This document shows, one piece after another, positions 32,938 through 40,973 of a DNA stretch of 64,000 nucleotides. The stretch is from Saccharolobus shibatae B12 (GTDB taxonomy: Archaea > Thermoproteota > Thermoprotei_A > Sulfolobales > Sulfolobaceae). A program made the translations under genes and the position numbers. Positions within the stretch are counted from its first letter, which is position 1; every line of letters starts with the position of its first letter. Under the pieces are notes generated by a model. That model ran no database searches. It saw only the letters and a program-made list of their open reading frames with translations, and was not told where the DNA came from. The stretch covers positions 2,575,644-2,639,643 of the forward strand of contig NZ_CP077717.1 in NCBI RefSeq assembly GCF_019175345.1. The letters are read 5' to 3'.

Positions 32938-34022
32938 TTGATAAATCGTAAACCTTTTTTATTGAATTAGAATTAACTTATAAATGTAGTCAGCAATGTT
33001 TTTATTGACATAATCCACCTAAAGATCTAAAATTTTATATAGCTGATAAAGCTCCAAAACCTAGATCTGTAATAGAAATGAATGAGCTAAACTTAAGTGA
33101 GTGGATATCAGTAATTAATCAAATTAAAAGGTTAGATGAAAAATACGAGGGAATCATGGATGTTGTGATAACTGGAGGAGAACCGTTGTTAAGAAGCGAT
33201 TTAGAGGAAATCTTGTCATACATTACAAGACAAAAACTAAGGCACATGTTATTAAGTAGTGGAGAACCTATTTTCGATGACAGAATTACAAAATTGTTAG
33301 AAAGTGGTCTAGAAAAGATTAGAATTAACCTTACTTCACATAAATACGTCTTTAATATGCAATCCCCAATAATGCATATCAAGAACGAAGTAACTAAGAA
33401 GCTTAATATCGCAAAGAAATTTAAAGATTTTGGAGTAAAAGAAGTTGGAGGCAATATAGTCTTGACTAATTATTATTTGAACTTCCTAGAAGAAATTGCG
33501 AAACTTGCATATAAATCAAACTTAGATTGGATTGAAATTCATAGTGTTATAAAGGTAGGTCATGGTTATATAAACCAAAAGTTCATAGTACCAGATCCTA
33601 ACGATGAAAGAACAATTCAAGAAAAATTAAAGAGACTCATAGAAATTTATGGGGAGAATTTTATACAAAATTATGTGGATACTGACATTTTATATTCTAG
33701 GATACCAATCCCTACAAATTGGGGGGAAGTAGGTTTAGTTATAGCTCCGAACGGTGACATTTATCCTGGTTCCGAGGCGACATCTATCCCATTATCAAAG
33801 CTAGGTAATATAAAAAACGACTCATTAGTTGAAATTTGGTTTAGCAATCCCTTGCTTAATAAAATAAGAAGTCTATCTTTCCTTAGAGAGCCTTGTAAGA
33901 GTTGTGAAGTTAAGAAGCTTTGTAGAGGTGGTTTTAGGTTTAATGCATATATATCTAAGAATGACCTATTTGCTCCAGACCCTTCATGTCAACTAGTTAA
34001 AGATTATATTGGAAAAAGTTAA
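32938..34022 (+). pseudogene. Radical SAM/SPASM enzyme with a broken N-terminus
   Basis: An intact frame of 314 aa starts at ATG 33,078 but lacks the SAM-cluster motif. Reading upstream in frame gives IELELTYKCSQQCFY-stop-HNPP: a TGA (33,006-33,008) stands exactly where the third cysteine of CxxxCxxC belongs. The natural start TTG 32,938 (after GAGGGTGA) gives MINRKPF and reaches that frame only if the six-T run at 32,955-32,960 gains one T. Downstream are VITGGEPLLRSD and a C-terminal SPASM-like CKSCEVKKLCRGGF with a final Cys. It probably once modified the 44-aa peptide and is now inactive unless recoded. Confidence 0.75.
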
Positions 34023-34040
34023 AGAAGAGGTCTATTAGTT

Positions 34041-35222
34041 ATGGGTCTGAGGCAAACACTAAAAGAGATCTATTACATTGTAGCAGATAAGATACTGCTC
34101 TATTTTTCATTATCTTTGGGGATTTCTACCTTCGCTTACTCAATGTTGACGTACTATTTTCCTATAGTTATGACTAACCTCGACATTACTACCTTCACAA
34201 TTGGTATAATTTACAGTATAATCAGTTTCTTTTACGTAGTTTTTAATATTCCATTAGGTGCTATAGTTGATAAAATAGGTAGTAAGAATGCAGTCACTCT
34301 ATCAGCACTAATGGCAGTACCTTTGTTTCTCTTGATGGGAACGCTTAATCCCTTACTTTTTATAATTTCTCTTGTAATTTTTGAATCTGTGGTAAGAATA
34401 GTTAATTCCTTAGGAGCGCATAGATTTATGCTAAATTATACGAATGCAGGGAAGGCCTTTGGGGTTTTCTCCCTCATAACCAGCATCTTAGCAGCTATAG
34501 GGATTATGTTAGGGGGCTACTTATTACAACACTCGGTCTCTACGCTACTTTTCGTAATAATAGCGGTTCTTTTCGGAATCAGCGGTATTATAAGGTTTCT
34601 TGAATTACCGAAAGACGAGAACAAGGCTGAAGTGAAAAGATCTCTAAGATTAGGCTTTAAATACCTTAAAGAAGACAAGAAATTGTTATTCTATTTGTTA
34701 GTTTCAATTCTTTCTTCCGGTTTAAGCCTAGAGACATATTACGTAACAATCTATTTCGTAAAAGACTTACTAATACCCTTAACATTAGTAGGTGTGTTAT
34801 ATTCATCATACGCATTAATAATGGCTTTCTTACCATTACTGTTCTCGGTTATTTTAAGTAAACGTAGTAATTTTAAGAGCTTATCAATCTTAATCCTCTC
34901 CAACTCCGTCATATTTTTCCTAGTTCCACTCTTTACTAATGTTTACATTTTATTCTTATTATTTTACGCTTGGACGGTAATTGTAGCTATGGAAAGTATA
35001 GTGGATTATAATGTCGCACAGAGCGTTACTGAGCCTGAAATCGGGGGGACTCAAGTTGCATTAATTAGTACTTTTGTGAGAATATTTACAGTATTTTATA
35101 ATGCAATCGTGGGTTTGTTATTCCAAATAACGCCGTTATATTCATTTTATTTCACCGGTTTCCTAGGGATATTAGCAATATTTACTATAAAATTTGCAGA
35201 GTTTATCGGAGTTTTAAAATAA
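34041..35222 (+). CDS. MFS transporter (probable peptide exporter)
   Basis: The 393-aa membrane protein has about 12 transmembrane helices. The MFS loop signature lies between helices 2 and 3 (GAIVDKIGSKNAVTLSA, about 75-91), with a long charged loop in the middle (LPKDENKAEVKRSLRLG). It starts 18 nt after the radical SAM gene on the same strand, so export of the modified peptide is the natural reading. It is intact while its upstream partner is broken. Confidence 0.8.
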   Translation: MGLRQTLKEIYYIVADKILLYFSLSLGISTFAYSMLTYYFPIVMTNLDITTFTIGIIYSIISFFYVVFNIPLGAIVDKIGSKNAVTLSALMAVPLFLLMGTLNPLLFIISLVIFESVVRIVNSLGAHRFMLNYTNAGKAFGVFSLITSILAAIGIMLGGYLLQHSVSTLLFVIIAVLFGISGIIRFLELPKDENKAEVKRSLRLGFKYLKEDKKLLFYLLVSILSSGLSLETYYVTIYFVKDLLIPLTLVGVLYSSYALIMAFLPLLFSVILSKRSNFKSLSILILSNSVIFFLVPLFTNVYILFLLFYAWTVIVAMESIVDYNVAQSVTEPEIGGTQVALISTFVRIFTVFYNAIVGLLFQITPLYSFYFTGFLGILAIFTIKFAEFIGVLK

Positions 35223-35375
35223 TTTCTTCCAATTTACTTAGATAAATTCCGCATTATATTATCCTAGGGTGATTCAAGATTTCTTTACAAATTCATTTTA
35301 TTTCGGTAGTATGAGATTGTAATAATTGATTATAAAATTAGTAATATTAATAGGGAATGAGCAGGAGGTTATACT

Positions 35376-35640
35376 ATGGACAAACTTGAATCCACTATCG
35401 TGACGGGTAATCGTTAGAGGGATCTTTTCTCTCTTCACGACCCTACTCCTCCCCAATATACTTTCGCAAAACGCATTATTAAATCGGTATCGGTTAATGA
35501 GATCAAGAAATTAGCCCGTGAGCATGCTGATAGGATTAGTCCAAAGTATGCTAGGGGTAAAGAAGTTAAGAAAAAGTTTACTCTAAGTATCGCTTTCTTA
35601 AGGGTTTTTAGTTAGCTCTTGCAAAAAGTGAGGGAATCTA
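35376..35640 (+). pseudogene. Truncated insertion-sequence transposase remnant
   Basis: From ATG 35,376 the frame reads MDKLESTIVTGNR, a TAG, then continues in frame RDLFSLHDPTPPQYTFAKRI... and VNEIKKLAREHADRISPKYA... until a second stop near 35,615. This resembles the N-terminal part of Sulfolobus IS transposases. The catalytic part is missing. The IS family is uncertain. Confidence 0.5.
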
Positions 35641-35696
35641 ACAATAGAATTAATCCTACTGGAAGGAATAAAGAAAACTAATCTTCTAACGTGCTG

Positions 35697-35846
35697 ATGA
35701 AACCTAACTTAGTGTCGTCATTGAGCTATTTATATTTCTATATATTAGAATAGGGCATACAAAACGTTATTTTGCACCTACTGTTTGTAGAGATTTTCCC
35801 TTGTTTAATAAATTTATATACTAATGACGACACTATGAAACCTAAC
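35697..35846. mobile_element. MITE-like element with 12-bp terminal inverted repeats
   Basis: Termini AGTGTCGTCATT (35,711-35,722) and AATGACGACACT (35,823-35,834) are perfect inverted repeats. The direct repeat ATGAAACCTAAC stands on both sides (35,697-35,708 and 35,835-35,846), as expected for a target duplication. The interior is about 100 bp, AT-rich, with no ORF. I cannot name the parent IS. Confidence 0.65.
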
Positions 35847-35885
35847 AACATTTTTAATCCTATTTAGGGAGAATTTAGATATGCA

Positions 35886-36046
35886 GGGCGATTCACGTCT
35901 CCTTTGCGAATTCAGTTTATTTATTGAAAAGAAATGAATTTAATTGAACACTCTCCTATAGACTGGTAAGGATTCACGCTTAACAATTTCCTTTTTTAAT
36001 GTATTTTTGCTATAATTACAATTCGCAATGGAAACCTGAATCGCCC
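35886..36046. mobile_element. Second MITE-like inverted-repeat element
   Basis: The 28-bp ends (35,886-35,913 and 36,019-36,046) match as inverted repeats in 24 of 28 positions, beginning GGGCGATTCA and ending TTGCGAATT. The interior is about 105 bp, AT-rich and non-coding. No clear target duplication is seen. Confidence 0.5.
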
Positions 36047-36239
36047 GAAACACAGAGAAGATAGTATGGGTAAATATGCTTTGTGGGTAAATTCAATTTT
36101 TATCAAAGTCGCCGTGAAACTTACTTTTAAATCGACACTTGAGTTTGAATTTAAGAAAACTTAACGAGCTTAACATCTAAGAAAATTGAACTACTCCACA
36201 AATGTGTTAAATAAATAGCTTTAATTTAACGTTTTAAAC

Positions 36240-36274
36240 ATTCGATTATCTGAAGTACAAATCTCAGCGATAAC
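36240..36274 (+). repeat. Decayed second copy of the tRNA-Met attachment core
   Basis: Aligns without gaps to the 35-bp att core with 21 matches. Twelve of the 14 differences are C-to-T or G-to-A. The 45 bp before it also resemble those before 32,313 (GTGTTAAAT...AATTTAACGTTTT). Confidence 0.55.
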
Positions 36275-36343
36275 ATGAGATAAATTCAAACCATTCGTCC
36301 AAAAAACTTTAAATTTCACCCTTTACTTATTTTATGAGGACGT

Positions 36344-36433
36344 GCCGCGGTGGTTTAGCCCGGTCAAGCGCAGGCACCGAAAGAATGCGGGCCTTTCGAG
36401 CCCGTGACCCGGGTTCAAATCCCGGCCGCGGCA
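36344..36433 (+). tRNA. tRNA-Glu (TTC) with a 15-nt intron in the D arm
   Basis: Acceptor GCCGCGG/CCGCGGC, discriminator A. The anticodon stem CGGGC/GCCCG surrounds CTTTCGA (TTC), and the T arm is CCGGG-TTCAAAT-CCCGG. The D stem GTTT pairs with GAAT only after removing 15 nt (36,368-36,382, GCGCAGGCACCGAAA; the exact ends can shift by one G). This leaves a 75-nt tRNA. It is the likely target of the following integrase-bearing element. Confidence 0.9.
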
Positions 36434-36472
36434 CTAATTTTTAATTAAATTGAAAGAGAGGTGGGTTAGGTC

Positions 36473-36526
36473 GGAAACCATCTAGGAAAAAATGGAAACC
36501 ATCTTAAACCCAGACTGGAAACTAAT
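36473..36526 (+). promoter_or_regulatory. Direct repeats in the integrase leader
   Basis: GGAAACCATCT occurs at 36,473-36,483 and 36,494-36,504, and a partial copy GGAAACTAAT at 36,517-36,526, just before the ATG at 36,530. Spacing is 21 and 23 bp, about two helical turns. Likely an operator for int or a recombination arm-type site. Confidence 0.55.
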
Positions 36527-36529
36527 GAT

Positions 36530-37786
36530 ATGGCAATTTTAGATTTAGATAAACTCACAAATGAGCAGAAAATTCGACTATTTACATATGTAACTGAAGA
36601 AAAATGGATAACTTATGAGCAGTTAGGGATTTCTAAAGCTACGGGCTGGAGGTATAAGAAAGGGTTAAGGGAAATACCTAAAGAAGTAATAGAGAAAGTG
36701 CTGCAATTTTTGGCACCAGATGAGATTGCGAGAATAGTATACGGTAAGAAGATAGAGAAAGCGGACATAAACGACTTGTTAAAAGTAATAAACACTGCAG
36801 TAGAGGATCCCCAATTCCGTTCGTTGCTTTTTATGATGTTAAATAGGTTCTTAGGAGATTATGTTAGACAGAATACAAACAGTTACGTAGTCACTGAAGA
36901 GGACCTAAAACTATTTGAGAAAATATTAGAGCAAAAGAGCAAAGCAACTAGAGACGAAAGACTTAGACATATAAAATACGCCATGAGGGATTTAGGCTTT
37001 TCACTCTCACCTGAGTCCTTGAAAGAATACATATTAGAATTAATGACAGAAGAAGGACCCAACGTAGCGAGGCATAGGGCTAACACGCTTAAACTCTTTA
37101 TCAAAGAAGTAGTAGCAAGTAGAAATCCCATTTTGGGACAGATACTTTATAATTCATTCAGAGTACCAAAGGTGGATTACAAATACTCCCCTCCTCCTCT
37201 TTCCTTAGAGATATTAAAGAATATATTTCAGTTGATAGGTCATTTAGGTGCAAAGACATTCTTTCTTATCCTTGCAGAGACTGGATTAAGAGTAGGGGAA
37301 GTCTATTCTCTTTCTGTAGAACAAGTAGATCTAGAGAATGGAATAATTAAATTAATGAAAAATAGTGCGACAAAGAGGGCTTACATTTCATTTCTACATA
37401 AGGAAACTACAGACTGGATTAGGAAGAACTATTTGCCTTTCAGAGAAGACTTCATTAATGAATATGAAAGAGCAGTACGGCAAATTGGAGGAGATGTAGA
37501 GAGGTGGAAGATGAAGTTCTTCCCGTTCCAGCTAGCCGATTTAAGAGAAGAAATTAAAGAAGGAATGAGAAAAGCGGGGAAAGAGTTCAGGTTATACGAC
37601 TTACGCTCATTTTTCGCATCTTACATGGCTAAATCCGGAGTTTCTCCTTTCATAATTAATGTATTGCAGGGAAGAATAGCCCCGGGACAGTTTAAAATAC
37701 TGCAGCAGCATTATTTCGTTATTTCAGATATAGAACTGAAGAAAATGTATGAAGAGAAAGCTCCAAGACTTCTGGATCAATCTTAA
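36530..37786 (+). CDS. int: Tyrosine integrase, pNOB8-type (intact)
   Basis: Site-specific recombinase of the element. The 418-aa protein has an N-terminal HTH-like/core-binding part and a C-terminal catalytic domain. It shows the first catalytic Arg in LAETGLRVGEVYSL (about 252), a Lys in KNSATKRAYISFLH, the archaeal YDLR box in place of HxxR (LYDLRSFFASYM, about 355), an Arg in LQGRIAPG, and the nucleophile Tyr in LQQHYFVI (about 399). A complete gene next to the tRNA marks it as pNOB8-type rather than the split SSV type. Confidence 0.88.
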   Translation: MAILDLDKLTNEQKIRLFTYVTEEKWITYEQLGISKATGWRYKKGLREIPKEVIEKVLQFLAPDEIARIVYGKKIEKADINDLLKVINTAVEDPQFRSLLFMMLNRFLGDYVRQNTNSYVVTEEDLKLFEKILEQKSKATRDERLRHIKYAMRDLGFSLSPESLKEYILELMTEEGPNVARHRANTLKLFIKEVVASRNPILGQILYNSFRVPKVDYKYSPPPLSLEILKNIFQLIGHLGAKTFFLILAETGLRVGEVYSLSVEQVDLENGIIKLMKNSATKRAYISFLHKETTDWIRKNYLPFREDFINEYERAVRQIGGDVERWKMKFFPFQLADLREEIKEGMRKAGKEFRLYDLRSFFASYMAKSGVSPFIINVLQGRIAPGQFKILQQHYFVISDIELKKMYEEKAPRLLDQS

Positions 37787-37834
37787 GGGTAAATATTCTA
37801 TATCTTAAGCGTAATTTAAAATAAAGAATACATA

Positions 37835-37971
37835 TGTTAACAATACATTAACAAAAGTTATCATCTGATAACACTTTGATAACGTATTGTTAACGTTAGG
37901 GGTTTTAGCATTCTCGAAATGAAGAATCAAAATATATATTCTTGTTAACTATATGATAACATGGTGATAAC
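37835..37971 (+). promoter_or_regulatory. Array of TGWTAAC repeats with 11-bp period (operator of the RHH gene)
   Basis: TGATAAC/TGTTAAC copies start at 37,866, 37,877 and 37,888, and again at 37,943, 37,954 and 37,965, each exactly 11 bp apart. An earlier pair stands at 37,835 and 37,846 (CATTAAC), and GTTATCA-TC-TGATAAC (37,857-37,872) is a perfect inverted repeat. The second triplet spans the ATG at 37,961. A TATA box AATATATATT is at 37,931-37,940. One-turn spacing suggests cooperative binding by the ribbon-helix-helix protein encoded next. Confidence 0.65.
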
Positions 37972-38218
37972 AATACCAGGTAAGCTTATTGCGTTTAGGG
38001 TCGATGAGGAAACTTATAAAAAACTTGAGAGTATGGGAAATCCTTCAAAGGCTGCAAAGAGAATTGTTATAGAATATTTCACTAAAGAAAAAGAAAGGGA
38101 AGACAAACTTTATGCTATTGAAAAGCAGTTAAATTTCGTTACAGCTGAACTAGAAAGGATCAGCAAAAGACAGGAACTGATTGAAGGCGTTCTTAGAAAG
38201 CGTGGGCTGTGGAGATAG
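37961..38218 (+). CDS. Ribbon-helix-helix regulator with a coiled-coil tail
   Basis: The 85-aa protein has the RHH pattern at residues 8-35 (LIAFRVDEETYKKLESM then PSKAAKRIVIEYF) and a charged coiled-coil C-terminus. It probably autoregulates through the 11-bp repeat array at its own start, and controls the ATPase gene, whose GTG lies inside its last codons (10-nt overlap). Confidence 0.75.
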   Translation: MVITIPGKLIAFRVDEETYKKLESMGNPSKAAKRIVIEYFTKEKEREDKLYAIEKQLNFVTAELERISKRQELIEGVLRKRGLWR

Positions 38219-39804
38219 AAATGCCTGAAGAAGACAAGTTGTTTAACAAGATTATGAACGAATGTAAAAACACGGGTCAGATTGTTTCAGTTTTCTATCA
38301 TGACCGCTGGTTTAATATGATTAAAAGAGCAATCGAAAGTTTTCAAAAAGGAGAATGCAATAAGGATCTGCTAATATTAACTGGTCCAAGGAGAGTAGGT
38401 AAAACTACCATACTATCTAAACTGAATGACGAGTTTAAGAAGTATGCTTGTTATGTTAATATAGAAGATTCCTATATCAGAAAGTATATCAGTACCCATT
38501 CTCTTAAGGACCTTGTAGTATCTCTCCATGAGATAACTGGAAGAAATATCTTTATGCTGGATGAGATAACTTCTTTGGAACAGGACTGGTCCCGCGCTGT
38601 TAAAGAGTTATGGGATTATTTAGAGAAAAATAATCTGAAAATATTCATAATAATTACAGGCAGTGCAGGAATCCTAATTTCCAATAAATATAGTGACATA
38701 GCGGGAAGAAGTGAACACTGTAAAAGTGGAGAACACAAATTATCTAATCCATTAACAATTCTACCTAAGAAGTTTTCTGAGTTACTTCCACGAAAACTAT
38801 ACAAGTCTCCTTATTTTAAGTCTATTATACCTTTAAAGAAACAAGAACGACTTGAAATCTTAATCAAAATAGCTAGAGCAGAAAGAAGTGAAATAGAGTA
38901 TGTAAACAGAATTCTCAAAGGAATCAACATAATAACACAAAAACAACAAAAAATATCATTATCAAAGTATATGAGAGCTGTTTTAGATGATTTTTTACTC
39001 AGAGGAGGATTTCCGCAACTATTACAAGCTCGGCTCTCTATAAATAATCCCCATAATGATGTTTATGGTATCGCAACTAATATTTTGGATAGCATACATA
39101 AAGATGCTATATTATTAAGCTTAAAGGATGTAGAAACCAAGAAGTTCTTACTAGCATACAAAAATACAGCTAAAATATCTGCGTTAATTGATATTACTAA
39201 ACTAGAGAACGAATTAAAAAGGCTACTTAATACTACAAATAAGAAATCCGACCCGAATCTGATTTCAAAGCTAATAAGCTTTTTTGAGGACGCACATATA
39301 CTCGTTAAAGCAGACCCGTTAATTGTAGACGAAGATACTAAATCTAATACTAACCTTAAGAAACTATTTTTGATAGATCCGGCACTCTTCTGGGCATTAT
39401 ATTACAATGACATAGATTTCAGCAGATATACGAAGGAGCTGGGCTATTCTACAACGATAGTAGGTTTTTTACTGGAACATACGGTATGCTCTCACTTGAT
39501 TAGACTGGGGAGAAGTATTCAATTAGAGTTTTACAATGATGGTGAAACTGATATAGACTGTATCTTCGAACTGCATGGTAATAAAATATTTTTACAAGTG
39601 GAAAGGTCAGAAAATGAAGTCCAAAAAGACCTTGAAAGGACAGCAAATATAATCCAGAAAATAAAGGAAAAGGACAAAAGCGGTCTCAAAAATTACTACC
39701 CGATTTCCGTAGTATATGACTTAGACGAAATACGAGTTTATAATCTTCCAAATGGTCAAATAGGTGTTGCAATACCTACTCATTACTTTTTATCATTAAT
39801 TTAA
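38209..39804 (+). CDS. Archaeal AAA-type ATPase with a C-terminal nuclease-like domain
   Basis: The 531-aa protein has Walker A GPRRVGKT at 59-66 and Walker B NIFMLDEI with Asp118-Glu119. A sensor-like IIITGSAG follows at about 147. After an insertion rich in Lys/Ser comes the winged-helix region typical of the archaeal ATPase/DUF4143 group. The C-terminus has ETDIDCIFELHGNKIFLQVE (about 447-466), spaced like a PD-(D/E)xK nuclease core. Such ATPases are common in archaeal plasmids; the role is unknown. ATG 38,221 (MPEEDKLF) is an alternative start. Confidence 0.75.
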   Translation: MEIEMPEEDKLFNKIMNECKNTGQIVSVFYHDRWFNMIKRAIESFQKGECNKDLLILTGPRRVGKTTILSKLNDEFKKYACYVNIEDSYIRKYISTHSLKDLVVSLHEITGRNIFMLDEITSLEQDWSRAVKELWDYLEKNNLKIFIIITGSAGILISNKYSDIAGRSEHCKSGEHKLSNPLTILPKKFSELLPRKLYKSPYFKSIIPLKKQERLEILIKIARAERSEIEYVNRILKGINIITQKQQKISLSKYMRAVLDDFLLRGGFPQLLQARLSINNPHNDVYGIATNILDSIHKDAILLSLKDVETKKFLLAYKNTAKISALIDITKLENELKRLLNTTNKKSDPNLISKLISFFEDAHILVKADPLIVDEDTKSNTNLKKLFLIDPALFWALYYNDIDFSRYTKELGYSTTIVGFLLEHTVCSHLIRLGRSIQLEFYNDGETDIDCIFELHGNKIFLQVERSENEVQKDLERTANIIQKIKEKDKSGLKNYYPISVVYDLDEIRVYNLPNGQIGVAIPTHYFLSLI

Positions 39805-39832
39805 TTTTCTAAGTTTGTTCACTCAGAAGAGC

Positions 39833-40147
39833 TTAGGTTAAAACTTCAGGTAACTTAACAATTATATCTACTTTCTTCTTTTCTTCCATTAACCTTCTCC
39901 ATAAGCTTTCCATGTTCTTCTTAGGTAGGCTCAACATATAGATATCCCTTCCCGTCTTGTAGACGTTTCTTACACCTATGTTTATCTGCTTACCGTCAAT
40001 AATCAGTATCACCTCCCATACTCTGGACCTCTCAATGTAAGGAGTAAATGATTTGGGGATGATAAGGGCGTAGATTCCTCCTTTTGTTTCATATTTGTGG
40101 ATTGCAAGTCCTGGGATAAGCAGCTGATTAACTTCCAACTTAATCAC
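39833..40147 (-). CDS. Uncharacterised 104-aa protein, last gene of the small-ORF operon
   Basis: Beta-rich, basic protein (MIKLEVNQLLIPGLAIHKYE...), perhaps an OB- or SH3-like nucleic-acid-binding fold, with no cysteine or signature motif. It overlaps the previous gene by 4 nt and ends a 12-gene minus-strand chain. It converges with the ATPase gene. Confidence 0.6.
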   Translation of the reverse strand: MIKLEVNQLLIPGLAIHKYETKGGIYALIIPKSFTPYIERSRVWEVILIIDGKQINIGVRNVYKTGRDIYMLSLPKKNMESLWRRLMEEKKKVDIIVKLPEVLT

Positions 40148-40437
40148 CTTGTTAACTCCCCGGTTTCACGTAATTTTTCTAACACTTTTTTCAGAAATCC
40201 CTTCTGGGCATTATAGTCTCTTATCTGAATAGCGATTTCTATGGCTCTCATTAAGATATTATTTTGTTTCTGAAGCTTTTTGTTTTCATCTTTTAATGAA
40301 ATGTTCTCTTCTCTTAATCTTTCGTTCTCTTTCTGAAGTTTTGCTATCTTATTCTGCAGCTTTGTTATAGTATCTATAGCTTTACTGTATCTAAGCTGCA
40401 ATTCCTCATTCTCTTCAATAATTTCGTTGATTGTCAT
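40144..40437 (-). CDS. Coiled-coil protein, 97 aa
   Basis: Nearly entirely heptad-patterned helix (about residues 5-70, LQNKIAKLQKENERLREENI). The C-terminal codons GETGELTR lie in a variant of the 18-bp plasmid repeat (40,151-40,168). It starts 6 nt after its upstream neighbour. A structural or oligomerising role is all that can be said. Confidence 0.6.
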   Translation of the reverse strand: MTINEIIEENEELQLRYSKAIDTITKLQNKIAKLQKENERLREENISLKDENKKLQKQNNILMRAIEIAIQIRDYNAQKGFLKKVLEKLRETGELTR

Positions 40438-40443
40438 CTTTCT

Positions 40444-40731
40444 TCACCTAAGTACTATTCTAATCTTTTCACTGTCGAGCGGATAGATATACAGCCGTAT
40501 CTTTTTCTTTAGTTCTAATGATAACTTTACTTCTGAAGCTCTAGTTTCAATCCTTAGTTTCTTCCAGTTTACATAGACGATGTGGTTCTGTAAGTAGATA
40601 TAAATTTCCTTCATATAGGCGGCGTCTAGCGCATCCACGACTACTTTATAGTTTCCAGTGATCATCTGCCCGTATTTCACTCCTTCTTCTTTCAATACTT
40701 CGTATATTTTCTGTGCTTCTTCCAGCTCCAT
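40444..40731 (-). CDS. Uncharacterised 95-aa plasmid protein
   Basis: Alpha then beta layout (MELEEAQKIYEVLKEEGVKYG...VVDALDAAYMKEIYIYLQNH), with a basic C-terminus. No metal site. It overlaps the zinc-ribbon gene by one base. No family recognised. Confidence 0.6.
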   Translation of the reverse strand: MELEEAQKIYEVLKEEGVKYGQMITGNYKVVVDALDAAYMKEIYIYLQNHIVYVNWKKLRIETRASEVKLSLELKKKIRLYIYPLDSEKIRIVLR

Positions 40732-40973
40732 TACTCATCCCTCTTCAAAATCCCTAAATCTTCCAATGTCATCTGTCTTGCTTCTTTTTTCTTTGATTCC
40801 GAATACCTGGTCCATCTGTCAGCGTAAGGACAACTCAATCTATGAGGCCTCCAAGAATCCTTATCAAATACTCCTACTCCTTTTCTAGTCCTTGCGTAAA
40901 CTATTTCAGCACCGCAATATTCGCATGTAGTCTCTTTAATTATGCTCTCTACCCAGTCCGGAACATCACTCAT
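40731..40973 (-). CDS. Small zinc-binding protein, 80 aa
   Basis: It carries CEYCGAEIVYARTRKG, then a C-terminal SCPYADRW and a His (HRLSC), a plausible Cys3-His zinc site (about residues 17-51). A helical tail ends EDLGILKRDE. It overlaps the upstream RHH gene by 4 nt. Possibly a nucleic-acid-binding adaptor. Confidence 0.65.
   Translation of the reverse strand: MSDVPDWVESIIKETTCEYCGAEIVYARTRKGVGVFDKDSWRPHRLSCPYADRWTRYSESKKKEARQMTLEDLGILKRDE

Larger units (their letters stand above)
32348..36274. mobile_element. Older integrated element II, tandem to element I
   Basis: The stretch between the attR at 32,313-32,347 and a decayed att-like site at about 36,240-36,274 carries the peptide/radical SAM/MFS cluster, a transposase remnant and two MITE-like elements. 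The decayed site shows 21 of 35 matches to the att core plus a similar AT-rich arm region before it. No integrase is recognisable. The boundaries are inferred. Confidence 0.5.
35223..36343. other. Gene-free stretch with a transposase remnant, two MITE-like elements and a decayed att site
   Basis: About 1.1 kb without an intact gene. The parts are listed separately: transposase remnant (35,376-35,640), MITE-like repeats (35,697-35,846 and 35,886-36,046) and a decayed attachment site (36,240-36,274). The rest is AT-rich. The tRNA-Glu promoter lies just before 36,344. Confidence 0.6.

Noticed and set aside
33006-33008. Selenocysteine at the TGA in the radical SAM motif
   Set aside because: Sulfolobales are not known to have Sec machinery, and a second lesion (T6 run) lies nearby; a pseudogene is simpler.
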